The notes: generated from the letters alone by a model not told the origin. A stretch of DNA of 64,000 nt from Diplocarpon mali (GCA_024741835.1 JAENRP010000017.1:171779-235778), one strand, 5' to 3'; shown: positions 9,794 to 21,541, counted from the stretch's first letter. Translations and numbers: made by a program.

Positions 9794-12700
9794 TGTGGAA
9801 TTAGCACTGAAATGGTTTGTCGGGTTTGAAGAGGGCGACCAAAATGTGCTAGCAAGCATAGACTACGTATAGAGGGAAGAAAACTCATGTAAGAGTTGAT
9901 TGAGGCGTTCAGCGGGAACGAAGCTGTGAGCTAACCCTGAGGTACTTGGCTTTAGCTATGGGTATCACGTGATATGTAAACACTACTCAATTGTCGGCGA
10001 TCAAGTTGGCTCCTTTGGCCCTTTTCTATAATCTATAGAAGATGATTTTACAGCCGATATTCTCTGCTACTTTCGAAAGATCATATCTGACCGATTTGCG
10101 ATTTCTAAACTGACTCCCAAAAGCAACTCTCAAAACTCACGTGTCGATGTAAGCGATCCAGAAAATTGATGTAAACAGGCCGTGCTTTGACCAAAGTATT
10201 GCGATTAGATCTTTCTTACGTTTTTGATATTTTGATTGTTTGTATTATAAACAAATACTGAATACTGAACACGAGCACGTAATCACAATAAATGCTGCCG
10301 CAAAAACATGTTCAAAGCTGTTCAGATTGACGAGACGGAGTTTGCATGCAAGTGTGGAGACGAAACAAACGATTTTAGATAATTTCGCGCAACTCCGCTT
10401 TTTTTCCAATCTTAAAGTGCTTCCTGGTTCCATTTGCTCAAGTATAGAAAATCAAAAATACCTGTTCCACCATTGAGGAAAAGTATTACAGCTTCCGGAC
10501 AGCACTTCAAAATACAAGTTTTGAATGCTGAGTGGCTGGAAACACCTACTGGTTTCACCAAGTTGCTTAAGAAATCACGAAAAGTGAGAGCAAGACAGCA
10601 TTGTTCAGTTTCAAATCTCTATAGAACTTCTGATAATGCCATTGATCTTCGAGGTTATCTATGCTCGGCTTGCTTTCAATCGCTTGCCGTTCAATAGATT
10701 TCTGCTTCGTTTCCAATATACGGTATTCAAAGTAAAAAGAAAAACAGCTAATTAACAAGTGAATATATCTGAGTCTATACACGCTACTTCAGTCAAGACA
10801 CTGTATTCAAAGCATGTGCTGATACTCTAACCTTCTCCTAATCTTGTGATTAACATGATTTTTCAAAGGTTTAAGCTCTAAAAACTGGCCTAGCACAAGT
10901 CCTTCGGACCCAGTTGGTTAAATTTTTTAAATCAGCCATTGCTCGCCGGTTCGCACACTCCCCTCAAAGGAACTTTCAACTAAACAAACTTAACCTGTCC
11001 CGATATATTACTCAAAAAGGTTTAGCGCTATTGACATAGGGTTAACAACCTGGCAATTCCAACATAAACCAGGTTTGGGAAGAAATGCTTGATTATTTGC
11101 CCGCGATAAGGTTCCGGCGAGCGAGCGAAGATGCTTACAGAGCACAACTCATAACCAAGAAATAGTGGATTCTGAGTGGAAGCCAGGGCAGAAGATAGGG
11201 GTCCAAATGATAGAGCTTGTTTGGTCAGGCCCAGGTAGGGGCAATATCACTAATCAAGCGGGAGGAACTCAGGTCCAGATACTGCGTCGCAGGTGTAATA
11301 AAAACACTATCAGAGTACCGTAAATTAACATCACAGACAGACCGTAACCCGCTCCCCGATTGTAGCTTTTGCGCTCTGTGTCTACCGGCTTTATTTTACT
11401 ATCGAGTACTTGGGAATGCTTATAAATCAAACACCAAACGACCAAGAGAAGTGTTCTATCCATTGACAGCGGGAATTAAAGCTATCTCTACGGATCTCAC
11501 TCAGATTCTGATACTCCCTGTACTATAGTTCTGGTCACGGATCAAACGCGGCCTAAATCTCGTGCCTTTTTTTTTCAATACTATATTAGTTCCAAACTAT
11601 ATAGCATAAGCGGGAAACGCTATAGTCGTATTTGTTTGTAAGGAGAAACTAGCGTAAAAATCCTTGTATCTTTACTATTCAGCTTACTATACCTATGATT
11701 CCAATTCCTTAGATAAGAATCTAACCTAGAACTTAGTCGATGGTTATGCCCTCGAGGTCCTAGGCAATTGCATTCTCAGAAGGTGCCTTAATATATAGAG
11801 TCGCCTTAGGTTCTCTGTTCTAAGATAAGCCCTTGACGCCGATAGCAGCTTTTTTTTAAATACACTAAGCGTCTTCCTAATGGGTGGTAGCTTTTACTAT
11901 GACCCTTCTTATCAATAATATATAAAATTGTGCAAATATATCTGTAGGAATATAGTGATTCTGGGTCACGGAGAGGGTCATATGCAAAGACTTGGCATAG
12001 GCAGCATTACTTTACTCTAGACCTCTCCCTCCTCTTAGAATAATCATCAACAACGAATACAACCAAGAATCGATTCTTTCCCATTGTGCGCACAGCTTGT
12101 GATACCAACAATATCCTTTTCCTTCTCTTCCTCCACTCACTTCTCATATACTATAACCTGCCTATTTCCCTTTTATATCCTTTATTAATTATTTCCTCTA
12201 ATCGTAAATATATATTTGAATAACCGCAGAATACGCAAGTAGAGGTTAAAATTGAAGGTTATTTATAAAAGAGGTAATATGATAGAGAGGAATTTTTCAT
12301 TCCGACGTTTTCGAAAGTTCTAGCTCCATTCGACCTAAGGTTTAATTATTTTATATTCAGAAGGACTTAATCTCAGCTCTGCAAACTCTTGCAAAGTCCG
12401 CAGGCTTATAGGAGACACCGCGTATAAGTAATCAGTCGTTGTCTCCCAATCGCGTGGCTTGAATGTCCTGGAGTTGTGGTTTGTTAAGGTATCTGTTAAC
12501 CAGCCTTGTAACAGTAATAGACATCAACGCAGCCACTAGCCAGATCCTGGCTGTCCAAGTCTTACCAATGAACCTGCGAGCGCGAATGCTCGTCATTCTT
12601 CCCGTATATCTGAAGCTTCGCGTATTCTCACTCAACCTGTGTGCCAAGAGTCCAGACGCTCGTCCTATCGTGGAGGGTGATAGGCTCGTCGATTCGCAGA

Positions 12701-15700
12701 GCTAAGTAAAGTAGGCTTAAGCCCGCGTTGGAAGCTCAAAATCACGGTTTCCGAGTTTAGTGCAGTATCCAACACCAGCTGCGCAAGATTGTTTCACCAA
12801 AATGGCTTGTCTTGTAGTCTTGCGATACTCTCCTAGAGGTAATACATGGGGCTCTAGTATTGAGATCCAGCATCAAACCCACAAGTCGATAGCCTAAAGG
12901 GCTGTACTTATGAGATAGCTAACATAGTTTTAAATGCTGCTTTAAACTGTTTCGAAATTATACTTAGGGTAGTTTAGAAAAGAGACAGCAAATTTACAGT
13001 ATAAATTCTACTATTTTGCTTGAAAACTTTAAATATTTGAAGAAATGTATTGTGTTTTCAGTAAAGAATACACTATGTACAAGCTTTTATAATATTCATA
13101 AAAGTAAAGTGAAATTGTGTTCATAGGCAGTTTTGAGTTACTAGACAAGCACTATGTTAACACGCCCTAGTTAACACATGCCAACTCGTCAATAGACTTA
13201 ACTTGCATTAATCACGCTTGAGATATTCTATGTTAAGATGAATGTACTTCTTAGAATCCGCATTCTTCTGCTATGTATCTTGGAGATACTAGAGCAGTCA
13301 TTTCCGCAGGCTCGTGATCTTACCTCTTGTTGGACCTTATAAGCGAAAACCCAAGCAGGACGTAGATAAATAAAAGTGAGAAGCATAACTCGCTCTATGT
13401 AAGTCTTTTTTTGCGCATAATATATTTAAATCAAAGGATCATTATCAGGTATATCTACGATGTACAGATACCTATTCTAGTCAGCTTCGCAGGATTTTCT
13501 TGGTAGCTGTACTCCTTGCATAGTGTATGCTCTTAGGAGTGGCACATTTACTCTAGCTAAAATGGAGAAATGTATGTCAATGAATTCTAAATCCAATTGA
13601 TAATCTTATAAAATGACACATGCTTGATATTCTACTAATAGTTTCAAGAAGAGTGTTAATCCATATAAGTTGAAGAACTACATTACTAAAGTCCAAATGT
13701 ACACAGCTAATCAAAACATACCAGGGAGGCAGATCAATACGATTTGAATTTCACAGTGACAAGGAAAATTCTTAAGCCATGCCATTTCTTTGCCCAGATC
13801 TAGATCTATTTGAGATTCTGCTAAGTGATTCCAATTACTATGGCAAAGCCATGTAACAAACCATACTCTTTTCCACGTAAGCGACATCCGAATATTGATC
13901 CATATTCCTTGGACAAACGTCTACTTGCCACAAAAGGTTTGAAAAGCTTCAAAAAAAAAAACGTTGCGTTTGTTGTAAGAAAAATGGTTAGGTTATGTTC
14001 CGAAAACTGCTTCTCAAAAGACATGAGCCACTTCGCTTCTCCATATGGCGCCAAGCATATATGATTCGTCTTTTTTCAACTAACAGTGAGGTTCATTCTC
14101 AATGAAAATGGAATCATGAAGCCTTAGTAGAAAAACAAATTATTGCGATCGCATCAACGACTCCAGGATTGCCAAGTACTTCAGGATTATTCCAACGTCT
14201 ATATCGTCTGGTCTCTAACCTCTATTCGTGCTTCTTTACATATTACATGCAATAAAAATCTGCCAGTCTTGCTAGAAATAAGGATATTCTCACCAAGCCT
14301 TTAGATATATATACCAAACCCCGTTTTTGAGCTTAGATATCCCAGAATTGACGCAATCAACATCGCTCAGATTCAGATCTCCCATCTTTAATCTAAACAC
14401 TGTCTGGCTAGTGACTGTATCACGCTTATTAATTGATAAAACCACTGCCACAGCTTCACGCAAGCAATCTTTGGCAAAAAACTAATGCAAGATACATGTC
14501 TGCTGTAGAAACTAAGTTTATTAGGAGACTTGTTGGAGACTGTTTTCCTTCAAGGGTAGGGCAGTCTTGAAGCAGCTAATCCAAAGCATTATACTGACGA
14601 CCAAAGTCGTACTACATTGTTGTAAAAATAAACCCTATGATGAATATATATCAAAGAAGTTTGAGCCCTGCGATAAAAATTCCGCCAATATACAATATAC
14701 CCGCTAGTGGTTCTTTATACCCAACCTCTTCGAATGCGTCACGACATGATACAAAGTACCTCTTGCATACAAAACCCAAACCCTCCTCCTGAGCTGTGAA
14801 TGACTCTTTTTGCCGCAGAGAGAAACCTGCAGCGATAAGGCTCCTCCCGATTAGCCATTGGTATACCTAAGAAAGCTAGGCTTTGCCTGGTTCATTGAAA
14901 GTATGTAAGCATGGTATGGTTTTTAGCTGTGATGCAAGGTGACCACCTGTTATTCCTCTCAGTCCGTATGACTCCTTCGTTCACTCGATTAGAGCAAACA
15001 GCTGATCTGTAATGCAACTGTATACCTTCAAATCGTAGATACCTAGGTATGGTTATATTATTGTTTGTAGCTGATCGAAAAAGTGGATTCCGCCTGGAAC
15101 CAAGCCCGCCGTTCACTTTCAACTTGCCAGGACCTTGGTTCACCTTAAACATTAGCATAGGAACATCGCCGAATTCACTCTCGCGATCATGGCAGTTTGT
15201 ATACTGAGAAATAGAAATGCTTTTCACCTACGGAGCTGAAGATACATAATATAAACCTCACGGTACCTCTTGTACAAAATTTATCTCGCACTTCTCATTT
15301 CTCATTTCTAGCTTAAGCATGCGTATACTACTATATAAAGGCACACATGATCACAATTGCTAGAGTATTTTCAAGTTGTAAATATCATCGCTTTTCAGTA
15401 TCTCATCTACCACATCGTATCTAGGTTCTAATTCATATACCAAGACAAGCCTCGCAAGCTCAAGGTAAAGCTAAGCAGGCCGGCCAGCAACGCAAGACCA
15501 GCAGTCAATGCAGAGCTGAAGTCATGGGTAGCCAACGTGAAAGCATCAACTAAGACTCGGAATTGCAGTGCGTTGTCACGCATCTTCTATTCGTAAAAAC
15601 GTGAATTGTACGCGCGGTAGAGAAGAAGAAAACAAGGGAGGATTGTGTACGAGGCAATATCATGCCGAGAAGGGCTGGAAAGGTACTCAACCTCGAGCCC

Positions 15701-15999
15701 AAAACCTGGGTAGAGGTCAGTTGCCACCGGATTCAGGGCGAAGGAAAAGAGGACGCCGTTGTATTGCGCATCGCAAGTATTGCATGGAAGGGAGATGTTT
15801 GAGAATGAGGCCAGGGGCGGCAGAAAGATGGCCTGCGAATCTTCGAATCCGGGGAAAGAAACAAAGACTTTCGCCTCCTACTCTCCCGACTAATGGAAAG
15901 AAAAAGCAGAGCCGTGGAATTTATCCACAGGAGTACGCAACGCACACACGATCAAAGTAGCGAATGCCAAGAGAAATCCCAGCGCTGTTCATAGCCATG
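9794..15999. other. AT-rich gene desert
   Basis: About 6.2 kb with clearly higher AT content than the flanks, stop codons in all frames, and only short open frames without recognisable domains. The left copy of a ~0.9 kb inverted repeat lies in it. A less AT-rich patch at about 12460-12710 has open frames of 71 and 80 codons on opposite strands, with no recognised product. Another patch at about 15570-15960 has a 130-codon basic frame and a second, interrupted frame that looks somewhat protein-like, also unrecognised. The composition resembles old repeats degraded by C-to-T mutation, but no transposase or polymerase motif was recognised. Confidence 0.65.
11575..12465 (+). repeat. ~0.9 kb dispersed repeat, left copy
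   Basis: This segment matches the reverse complement of about 21965-22875 along its whole length. Landmarks shared in the same order are TATATAGCATAAGCG, AACGCTATA, TGTAAGGAGAAACTAG, TCTTTACTATTCAG, GGTGCCTTA, TCTAAGATAAGCCC, TAAGCGTCTT, CTTCTCTTCCTCC, TAACCTGCC, TCCTTTATTAA, TTCGAAAGTTCTAGCT and TAGGAGACACCGCGTA. Identity by eye is around 70-75%, with indels. No coding capacity is recognised. It may be a solo LTR or a non-autonomous element; no target-site duplication was found. Confidence 0.8.
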
Positions 16000-16006
16000 C
16001 TCAGGA

Positions 16007-17453
16007 TTACTCTTCCTCAGACTCGTCGGCGGACTGGAGTCCAGCTGCAAGATTAGCCTCCTTTTCCTTTATTTCAAAATCCCCAGCCTGATTCCGGTTC
16101 ATAACAGTGTCAGAACCTGGAGCATAGAGACCGGTGCCAATCGTGTTCATCTGAAATTCAGCATCTAGCTTCTTTTCGTAAGAAACATTGAAAGCGGCCA
16201 TAGCAGACATGCCAGAGGGCTTGGAGTGGTGACCAAGGGGTGAGGAGGTGATGGGAGTTTGAATTTTGTGTAACACGTCCATAGCAGAAGCAGAGTCGCT
16301 GGGATCTGGAGGGTATATGCCACTATTAGTGCTGTTATTGGAGAAATCGGAGGAGCGACGATCTTGCGTGGCCAATTGATTCTTTGGGGTGCTGGGCTCA
16401 CAGACGTTTGAAGAGCTTGGGCCTGTGACAGGGAGGTAAGAATCGACATGTCTGCCTGTCAAAGAAGTAGGTTTGTAGTTCTCGTGTGAGAGAGGCATCG
16501 GGGTAGGAGTTTGATCGCCTTCGGATCCAGAAGAGCGAGCGTACACCGAGGACAGGACACGAGGGGACGAGAGAACACGAGTACGACGGCCTGCTCTCTT
16601 TTGCTTGCTTGGAGTGACAGTATTGCCAGGTGTATATCCGTCCTTAGCGGTGGATAGGCCGAGAGCGCTTTTGCCAGTGTTGCTCATGCTGTCTGTAGTG
16701 CCGTTGGAAGATTTGAGCTTGTTCTTTGTGGCCGCAGCTGAAGTGTTCGAATATTCTTGATGAGATGGATAAGTCATCTCTGCAAATCTGGCCTCTCCAC
16801 TATCCATGTTGAGACGGTTTGAATTGTCTGCTTGGGCCCAGGTCGTATTATCCTGGCTGCCATCGATAGATTCTGTAGCTGCTTGAGAACTTAAAAACCG
16901 TGCTGATTTACCCAAGGATATAAACATACCAGCTCTAATGCCGCCGTCGACAGGTGCCTTTTTTGATTTTTTCTGATCACTATGCCCATGCAATACTCTC
17001 TCCTTTCTTCCCTGCTCCCATTCGCTCAAACTCCCATCAAAATTAATAGATTCAATGGGCCGCCTCCACGCACTTGAGAGAGTTCTTGTGATCCGGCCAT
17101 TGGTTTGTCTCTCTACTAAGCCGCCTTTGCCAACCACATGCTTGCGCTCTTCGAGCACCTGCTCCAGCATACGAGTGACCTCTCTCTTATTGATGTCTTT
17201 GGTGAAGTCCTTCCCATGGAGGGCAGTGTTGAAAGCCGTGTAGAAGACTTCATGAGCATTTTTTCGGACTTTGGAAGGAGCATCGGTGCGCTTGTTGGGA
17301 CGCTGCTCGAGATGAGAACCACGGGCAATCAGGGAAAGCAAAGTTTGAAGCTTTAATAGTATATTAGCTACAGTTCTAGCCTTCCCAGAAGAGGAGAAGA
17401 GACCATACCTCGAATTTTGTCCACTCATGACCTTGAGACTGAACAGGAGGCAT
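16007..17453 (-). CDS. Unknown 462-residue Ser/Thr-rich fungal protein
   Basis: Two exons (17409..17453 and 16007..17350) separated by a 58 bp intron with an internal GCTAAT branch-like site give 462 residues in frame. The first exon encodes only MPPVQSQGHEWTKFE. An uninterrupted frame also runs through the intron from an ATG at 17428; I prefer the spliced form because the splice sites and branch site fit and the intronic codons look non-coding. Residues ~16-140 are mixed alpha-helical and charged and probably form the conserved part. The middle and end are low-complexity Ser, Thr, Asn and Pro with an acidic tail (DESEEE). No signal peptide, membrane segment or catalytic motif was seen. I do not recognise the family. 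The Ser/Thr-Pro sites suggest a phosphorylated regulatory protein, but that is inference. Confidence 0.7.
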
Positions 17454-18451
17454 GTTTTCGGAGGGGTTGTCGATCTTGCGCACTTGCAGCTCGAAGGGAT
17501 TCTTGCGCGAAATGTAGCAAGTTGAGAAGTGAAGAAGATTTAGCAAGGTGATGAGCACTATAAGAGTAGATCAAATTTTTCAAGTGGTGTTGTTGACGAG
17601 CTTGTCGAGGAGCTTGTGTGGAGAAAAGAAGAGGAGTGAGCGATGGAGGGGAGCAAGGGATTTTATATACGTCTTCAGAGTAGGTCAAAAAATCATTCAA
17701 CTGCAGTGAACGATCTCTAGCAACAACGCAGACAGCGACCAGAGAGAGACCAGAGAGTGTGACAAGTTGAGGACGCCAAAAAAAGCGTCATTTGAAGTGA
17801 AAACTCGAGCGAAAGAGCCCGCTTTCTTCACCTGTTGAAAGCTGAAGTTCCAGGTTGGAGTCGAAACAGAAGGAAGCGAGGAGACAAGAGGCGATTCTGA
17901 CCAGAAAGAAACTCGTGATAGAAAACTATTTGGCAATGGACCTTGAAATTTCTAGAGTTTTCAAATGGCTGGAGTAGAGGTAAAGGACTGTGGCCCTGCT
18001 TATGTTATGATGAGGTGGATAGTAGAGAGAGAGAAGACACAATTGGGAAGCCAGTTGTGTGTTGACAATGTTGAAGATGTTGCTGACACAGGAGGAGAAT
18101 CAGAGGAGGGAAGAATATGAGAGCAAAATGGTAATGAATAAACACATTTATGTATGAATCGAGACACAATTAGCATGTACTAAAGAACTTCCTAAAGATC
18201 CCAATAAGCATACAAGACGGATGTTTAAAAGATGGGCTAAATGACTCTTGAATATGAGCTAATCCTAAACAGATCTGGTCTTACAAGGCTGAGCCGATTG
18301 TCACTGAGAATGTATTTCTGCTGTCACCTTCGGGATCCTCAACAGCTGCTTTTCCAGCTGTCTCGCCGTGGGCGGTTGGTTGGCCACAGAGTTTGAAGAT
18401 CCTGCTTCGATGAATAATCATCCAGCGTTCCTTGTTGACCGGATCTAAAGG

Positions 18452-18532
18452 TGTAGACTCTGAGTTCTATGGAGCTGCAGGAGTATATATACAAGGTACG
18501 ATTATATAAGCCAATCCTTATATATTCTAACA
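18452..18532 (-). repeat. Short LTR, 3' copy
   Basis: Direct terminal repeat of the gag-only element, about 81 bp, aligned to 19622-19722 with an internal deletion of about 20 bp relative to the other copy. Because LTR copies start identical at insertion, the many substitutions and the indel indicate an old or heavily mutated insertion. Confidence 0.7.
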
Positions 18533-18686
18533 CGCCTAAAGACCTTTAGATTCTGTCATGGTAGCAATTCCTAGATTCTAAAAACATCATCAACTCAATC
18601 AATCTCATCAATTGATAAAAACCCTCATACCTGCTTATTAGTAAAACAATCACTCTACCCTTCTTTAAACAACCCTTCATACCGAC

Positions 18687-19397
18687 CTACCCCAATTCAT
18701 TACCCCTTTTCTTTCTGCCTCTGCCACGGCCTCCTCCTCGAGAGAGATTGGCTTCCGTATTCAGGGCCGCCGATTGCGTAGCAACCGGGGTTACCTTTAG
18801 CTGTTCCCTATACAGTTGCTCGTACTGTTCAATCGCTATAATTGTCTATTGGAAGGTCTTGTCGGTATCTCTGAGCTGAAGTTGTACTGAGGACCACATT
18901 CTAATAAGAGGAAGGCCTGAAATCAGCTGTCCTTTCATCTGACTGTCGGTCGGGGGGTTGTCGTAGCCTTTTAGGCGAGATTGGATGCTTTTGAGCCTTC
19001 GAATGTAGTCTTTTAGAGATTCAGAGTATAGTATATACTTGGCCTTTTAGAATTTCTTGATCAGGTTAGTATAAGCTTCCGTATTGTTCCCCAGATTACT
19101 TTCGCCATCTCTAATAGCGTTCCAGAGAGCGTTAGCGTCTTCGGCGACGATCTCGTTCTTGGATTTTTCGCTGATTAAGGAGGAGAGGCTTCTAGCTATA
19201 ATAGCTATAGCCTCTTGATTCTTCTTCTCCTATTTACTATCTGCCTTAGAGGAGGGGCGTTGAAGGACGGGGTCGGCAGCTTAGGAAACGCAGCCATTAG
19301 CTGCTAGAGTTCGAATAACTGTTGGTTTCCATTCCCAATAGTTAGACCATTCGAGCGTAACCTCGATCTCGATGTTGTTGGTGATTTTGCTTGTCAT
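18687..19397 (-). pseudogene. Decayed Copia-type gag (UBN2-like capsid region)
   Basis: A continuous 237-codon frame from the ATG at 19397 to the TAG at 18687, with four in-frame stops inside, all TAA or TAG. That is the spectrum expected if CAA/CAG codons mutated C-to-T, as in repeat-induced point mutation. The readable protein has the pattern of Copia gag proteins of the UBN2/DUF4219 kind: an N-terminal EWSNYWEWK-like block, then ALWNAIRDGESNL, then LKDYIRRLKSI and LISGLPL. It ends in a GRGRGRKKRG-type basic tail instead of a CCHC zinc knuckle. No pol follows. No intact product is expected. Confidence 0.75.
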
Positions 19398-19531
19398 TTT
19401 GTCGAGTTATTGTAGTTGAGTTGTCGAAGAAGAAAATTTTGCAGAAAAGGGGTAAAAATAGGGGTAAGGGGAAAGAAGTTGTATATGTATAAGAGTATAT
19501 GTGAAGAGGTGTTGTATGGTTGTTTTTGATA

Positions 19532-19621
19532 AAAAGCAGGTTCGAGGGTTCTTTTCAATTGATAAGATTGATCGAGTTGTTAATAGATTCTAGGAATTGC
19601 TACCATAACAGAATCTAAAGG
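19532..19621 (-). repeat. Inverted arm inside the LTR element (5' side)
   Basis: About 90 bp immediately downstream of the 5' LTR in element orientation. It is the inverted counterpart of about 18544-18636, just upstream of the 3' LTR. A transcript across the element could fold into a long stem with the gag frame in the loop. Confidence 0.65.
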
Positions 19622-19722
19622 TGTAGATTCTGAATTCAATAGAGCTGCAGGAGTGTATGTACAAGGTATGCTTACTAAGCCTGAATCTCCGTTCAATCTC
19701 CGATCCTTGTATATTTCTAACA
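19622..19722 (-). repeat. Short LTR, 5' copy
   Basis: Direct terminal repeat of the gag-only element, 101 bp, reading TGTTAGAAAT... at its outer edge in element orientation and ending near CTACA. It is directly followed by TGGTAGCAATTCC, which sits where a primer-binding site would be and partly resembles the TGGTATCA start of initiator-tRNA primer sites in Copia elements. Confidence 0.7.
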
Positions 19723-20555
19723 GTTTGTCCGACTTGCTGACTGAGTGCTGCGAGAAAATATAGGTTACTGTTGGTGTCACATTAGGTGATTGTACACAGT
19801 AGTGCCTCACAGTAGTGAGGCTTCGCGAACACGTTGATTATATTCGTGGTTGTAAAGCTTACTCTCGAAGCTACTCCTCGAGAGCGAGCAGTAGATACAT
19901 TAGCTAGTGCCAATCCATGCCAAGCCATTGAATTGAGAGTATAGTCACATGACTAACATGTGACTAGTGTCCTGACAGTCACTTGGCGTAATGCAGTCAG
20001 CAGAGGCCTTAGGCATAAGCCTCTGTACACATATATTTCTTTCTTTTATTCATATTCCTAATAGAATATACAACCTTGTTGCATACAATCAACGACCTTT
20101 CCTGTTACCCACATTTTCTCTGCGCATGATGATGCGGCTGGACGTTGTGCCGCTAAGCGAATGCGAAGAGCGGGATGACGCTCGTTTGCGCGCTAGCACT
20201 CATACTCAGGTACGGACGTAGTGGCAGGGCACACGTGATCCTGAGAGAGAAGCTATTTGAAGGCTGGCTTGTCCCCGTGGGAATTCTGGTCTTTGTGTCC
20301 AGAATCAGATACATCCGTGTTTCGAAAGGACTTGACTCGACGAGCCTTGCTTCTTCGTTCTCTTCTTTGTGACCGTCTTGCCTTCGACATCTGTTCAAGG
20401 GCAGTTGCTCCGTCGGCTGCTAGAGTCTTTTTCTACCTACCCAGCCTCAAGCCATCCGAGACTCGTCGCTATCGATACCGTTCAGCATGGAATATACACA
20501 CCTCCGGCCCTCTCTCCCTACTCGTACTTCAAGACTAAACCCCGCCCCTCTTCAA

Positions 20556-21541
20556 ATGAAACTCACCGTACGTCTCCCGTGGCCCTCCTTGACCGCATTA
20601 CTTATTAATACCAACCCCAGGCTCTACAACAGAACTTCTCCCTCCCCACTCTGCTCCTCATCGGTGCCAGCTTCCAATGCTTCCTCTTCATGCTTCCCAT
20701 CCCGGCCATCTATACGGTCTCTCCCGCTTTCTTCCTCTTACTCGTTCGCACCATCGAGACCCTCCTCATTACCTACCACTACATCCCCAACCCGTATCTC
20801 AAGAATGCACTCATGAAGAAATCGACGGCTCAGCCCATGGATTTGAAAGGCAACTTCGACGGCCCTGGGAAACAGAAGGTTGCCGTGATGATGCTGGGTG
20901 CCAAGAGTAATCATCCACTGGGTATCTTCGAACCGAAATTCGGGAAGGTGGGGGGCTTCCTGAGGAAGATGACGCAGGCGTTGAATGGAGGTGCAGATCA
21001 GGAGAATGGATGTTTGTCTCACCCATCTTGTCTTTTTTGCGTCACAAACCCTCATACTCCACTCAAACTTGGATCTGGACTCGACAGGAACCGATACTGA
21101 CAGCTCCCAGTCCTAGGCCAATCAGCTGTCACCCGCCGCGACGCCAACGGCGCCACCGAACAGATTTTTATCTCGTACTGGCGTTCCCTAGCCGATATCC
21201 ATGCCTTTGCTTACAGTCCCACGCACCTCGAGGCTTGGCGCTGGTGGAATTCCAACATTAAGGATCTCGACCATGTTGGCATCATGCACGAGGTATACGA
21301 AGCTGATGCTGGCATGTGGGAGAGTGTATATGTGAATTTCCAGCCGACGCTGCTAGGGAACACGACGTATTTGAAAAGAGAGGGAGCTCTGGTAGGGGGT
21401 GAGGTTGCGGAGGAGTGGGTTAGTCCGCTGTTGGATGCTAACAGGGGAAAGCTGAGGACGAGTAATGGCAGGAGAGGTCTGGGGGATAGAAAGGAGGATG
21501 TCGAGATGTTTTATGGGAATGGGAAGGAAGGAAAGCTTTGA
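20556..21541 (+). CDS. DUF4188 (monooxygenase-like) membrane-associated protein
   Basis: Three exons (20556..20567, 20621..21011, 21111..21541) join in frame to 277 residues. The first exon encodes only MKLT. Residues ~10-55 form one or two hydrophobic segments (LPTLLLIGASFQCFLF and PAFFLLLVRTIETLLI), which suggests membrane attachment. The C-terminal two thirds match the DUF4188 family, related to dimeric alpha-beta barrel monooxygenases and phenylacetaldoxime dehydratase-like proteins. Key stretches are VAVMMLGAKSNHPLGIFEP, NGFLGQS, IFISYWRSLADIHAFAYSP, HLEAWRWWN and IMHEVYEA. The substrate is unknown. The gene lies between the LTR relic and the right copy of the inverted repeat, so it is surrounded by repeats yet keeps an intact frame. 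Confidence 0.82.

Larger units (their letters stand above)
18452..19722 (-). mobile_element. Gag-only LTR retroelement (Copia-like, non-autonomous, decayed)
   Basis: The element reads on the minus strand. Direct terminal repeats lie at 18452-18532 and 19622-19722; both read TG...CA, share GAGCTGCAGGAGT and TACAAGGTA, and are short. Between them is a single gag-like frame and no protease, integrase, reverse transcriptase or RNase H. Just inside the terminal repeats are ~90 bp arms (about 18544-18636 and 19532-19621) that are inverted relative to each other, sharing TGGTAGCAATTCCTAG and ATCAATTGA. The combination of direct LTRs with internal inverted arms is unusual. No clear target-site duplication was found. 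A TCTAAAGG precedes both terminal repeats, so the true ends may lie a few bases further out. Confidence 0.75.

Noticed and set aside
12432..12705. Open frames of 71 and 80 codons on opposite strands at the end of the left 0.9 kb repeat
   Set aside because: Short, overlapping, with no recognised domain; hydrophobic stretch is too weak to claim a gene.
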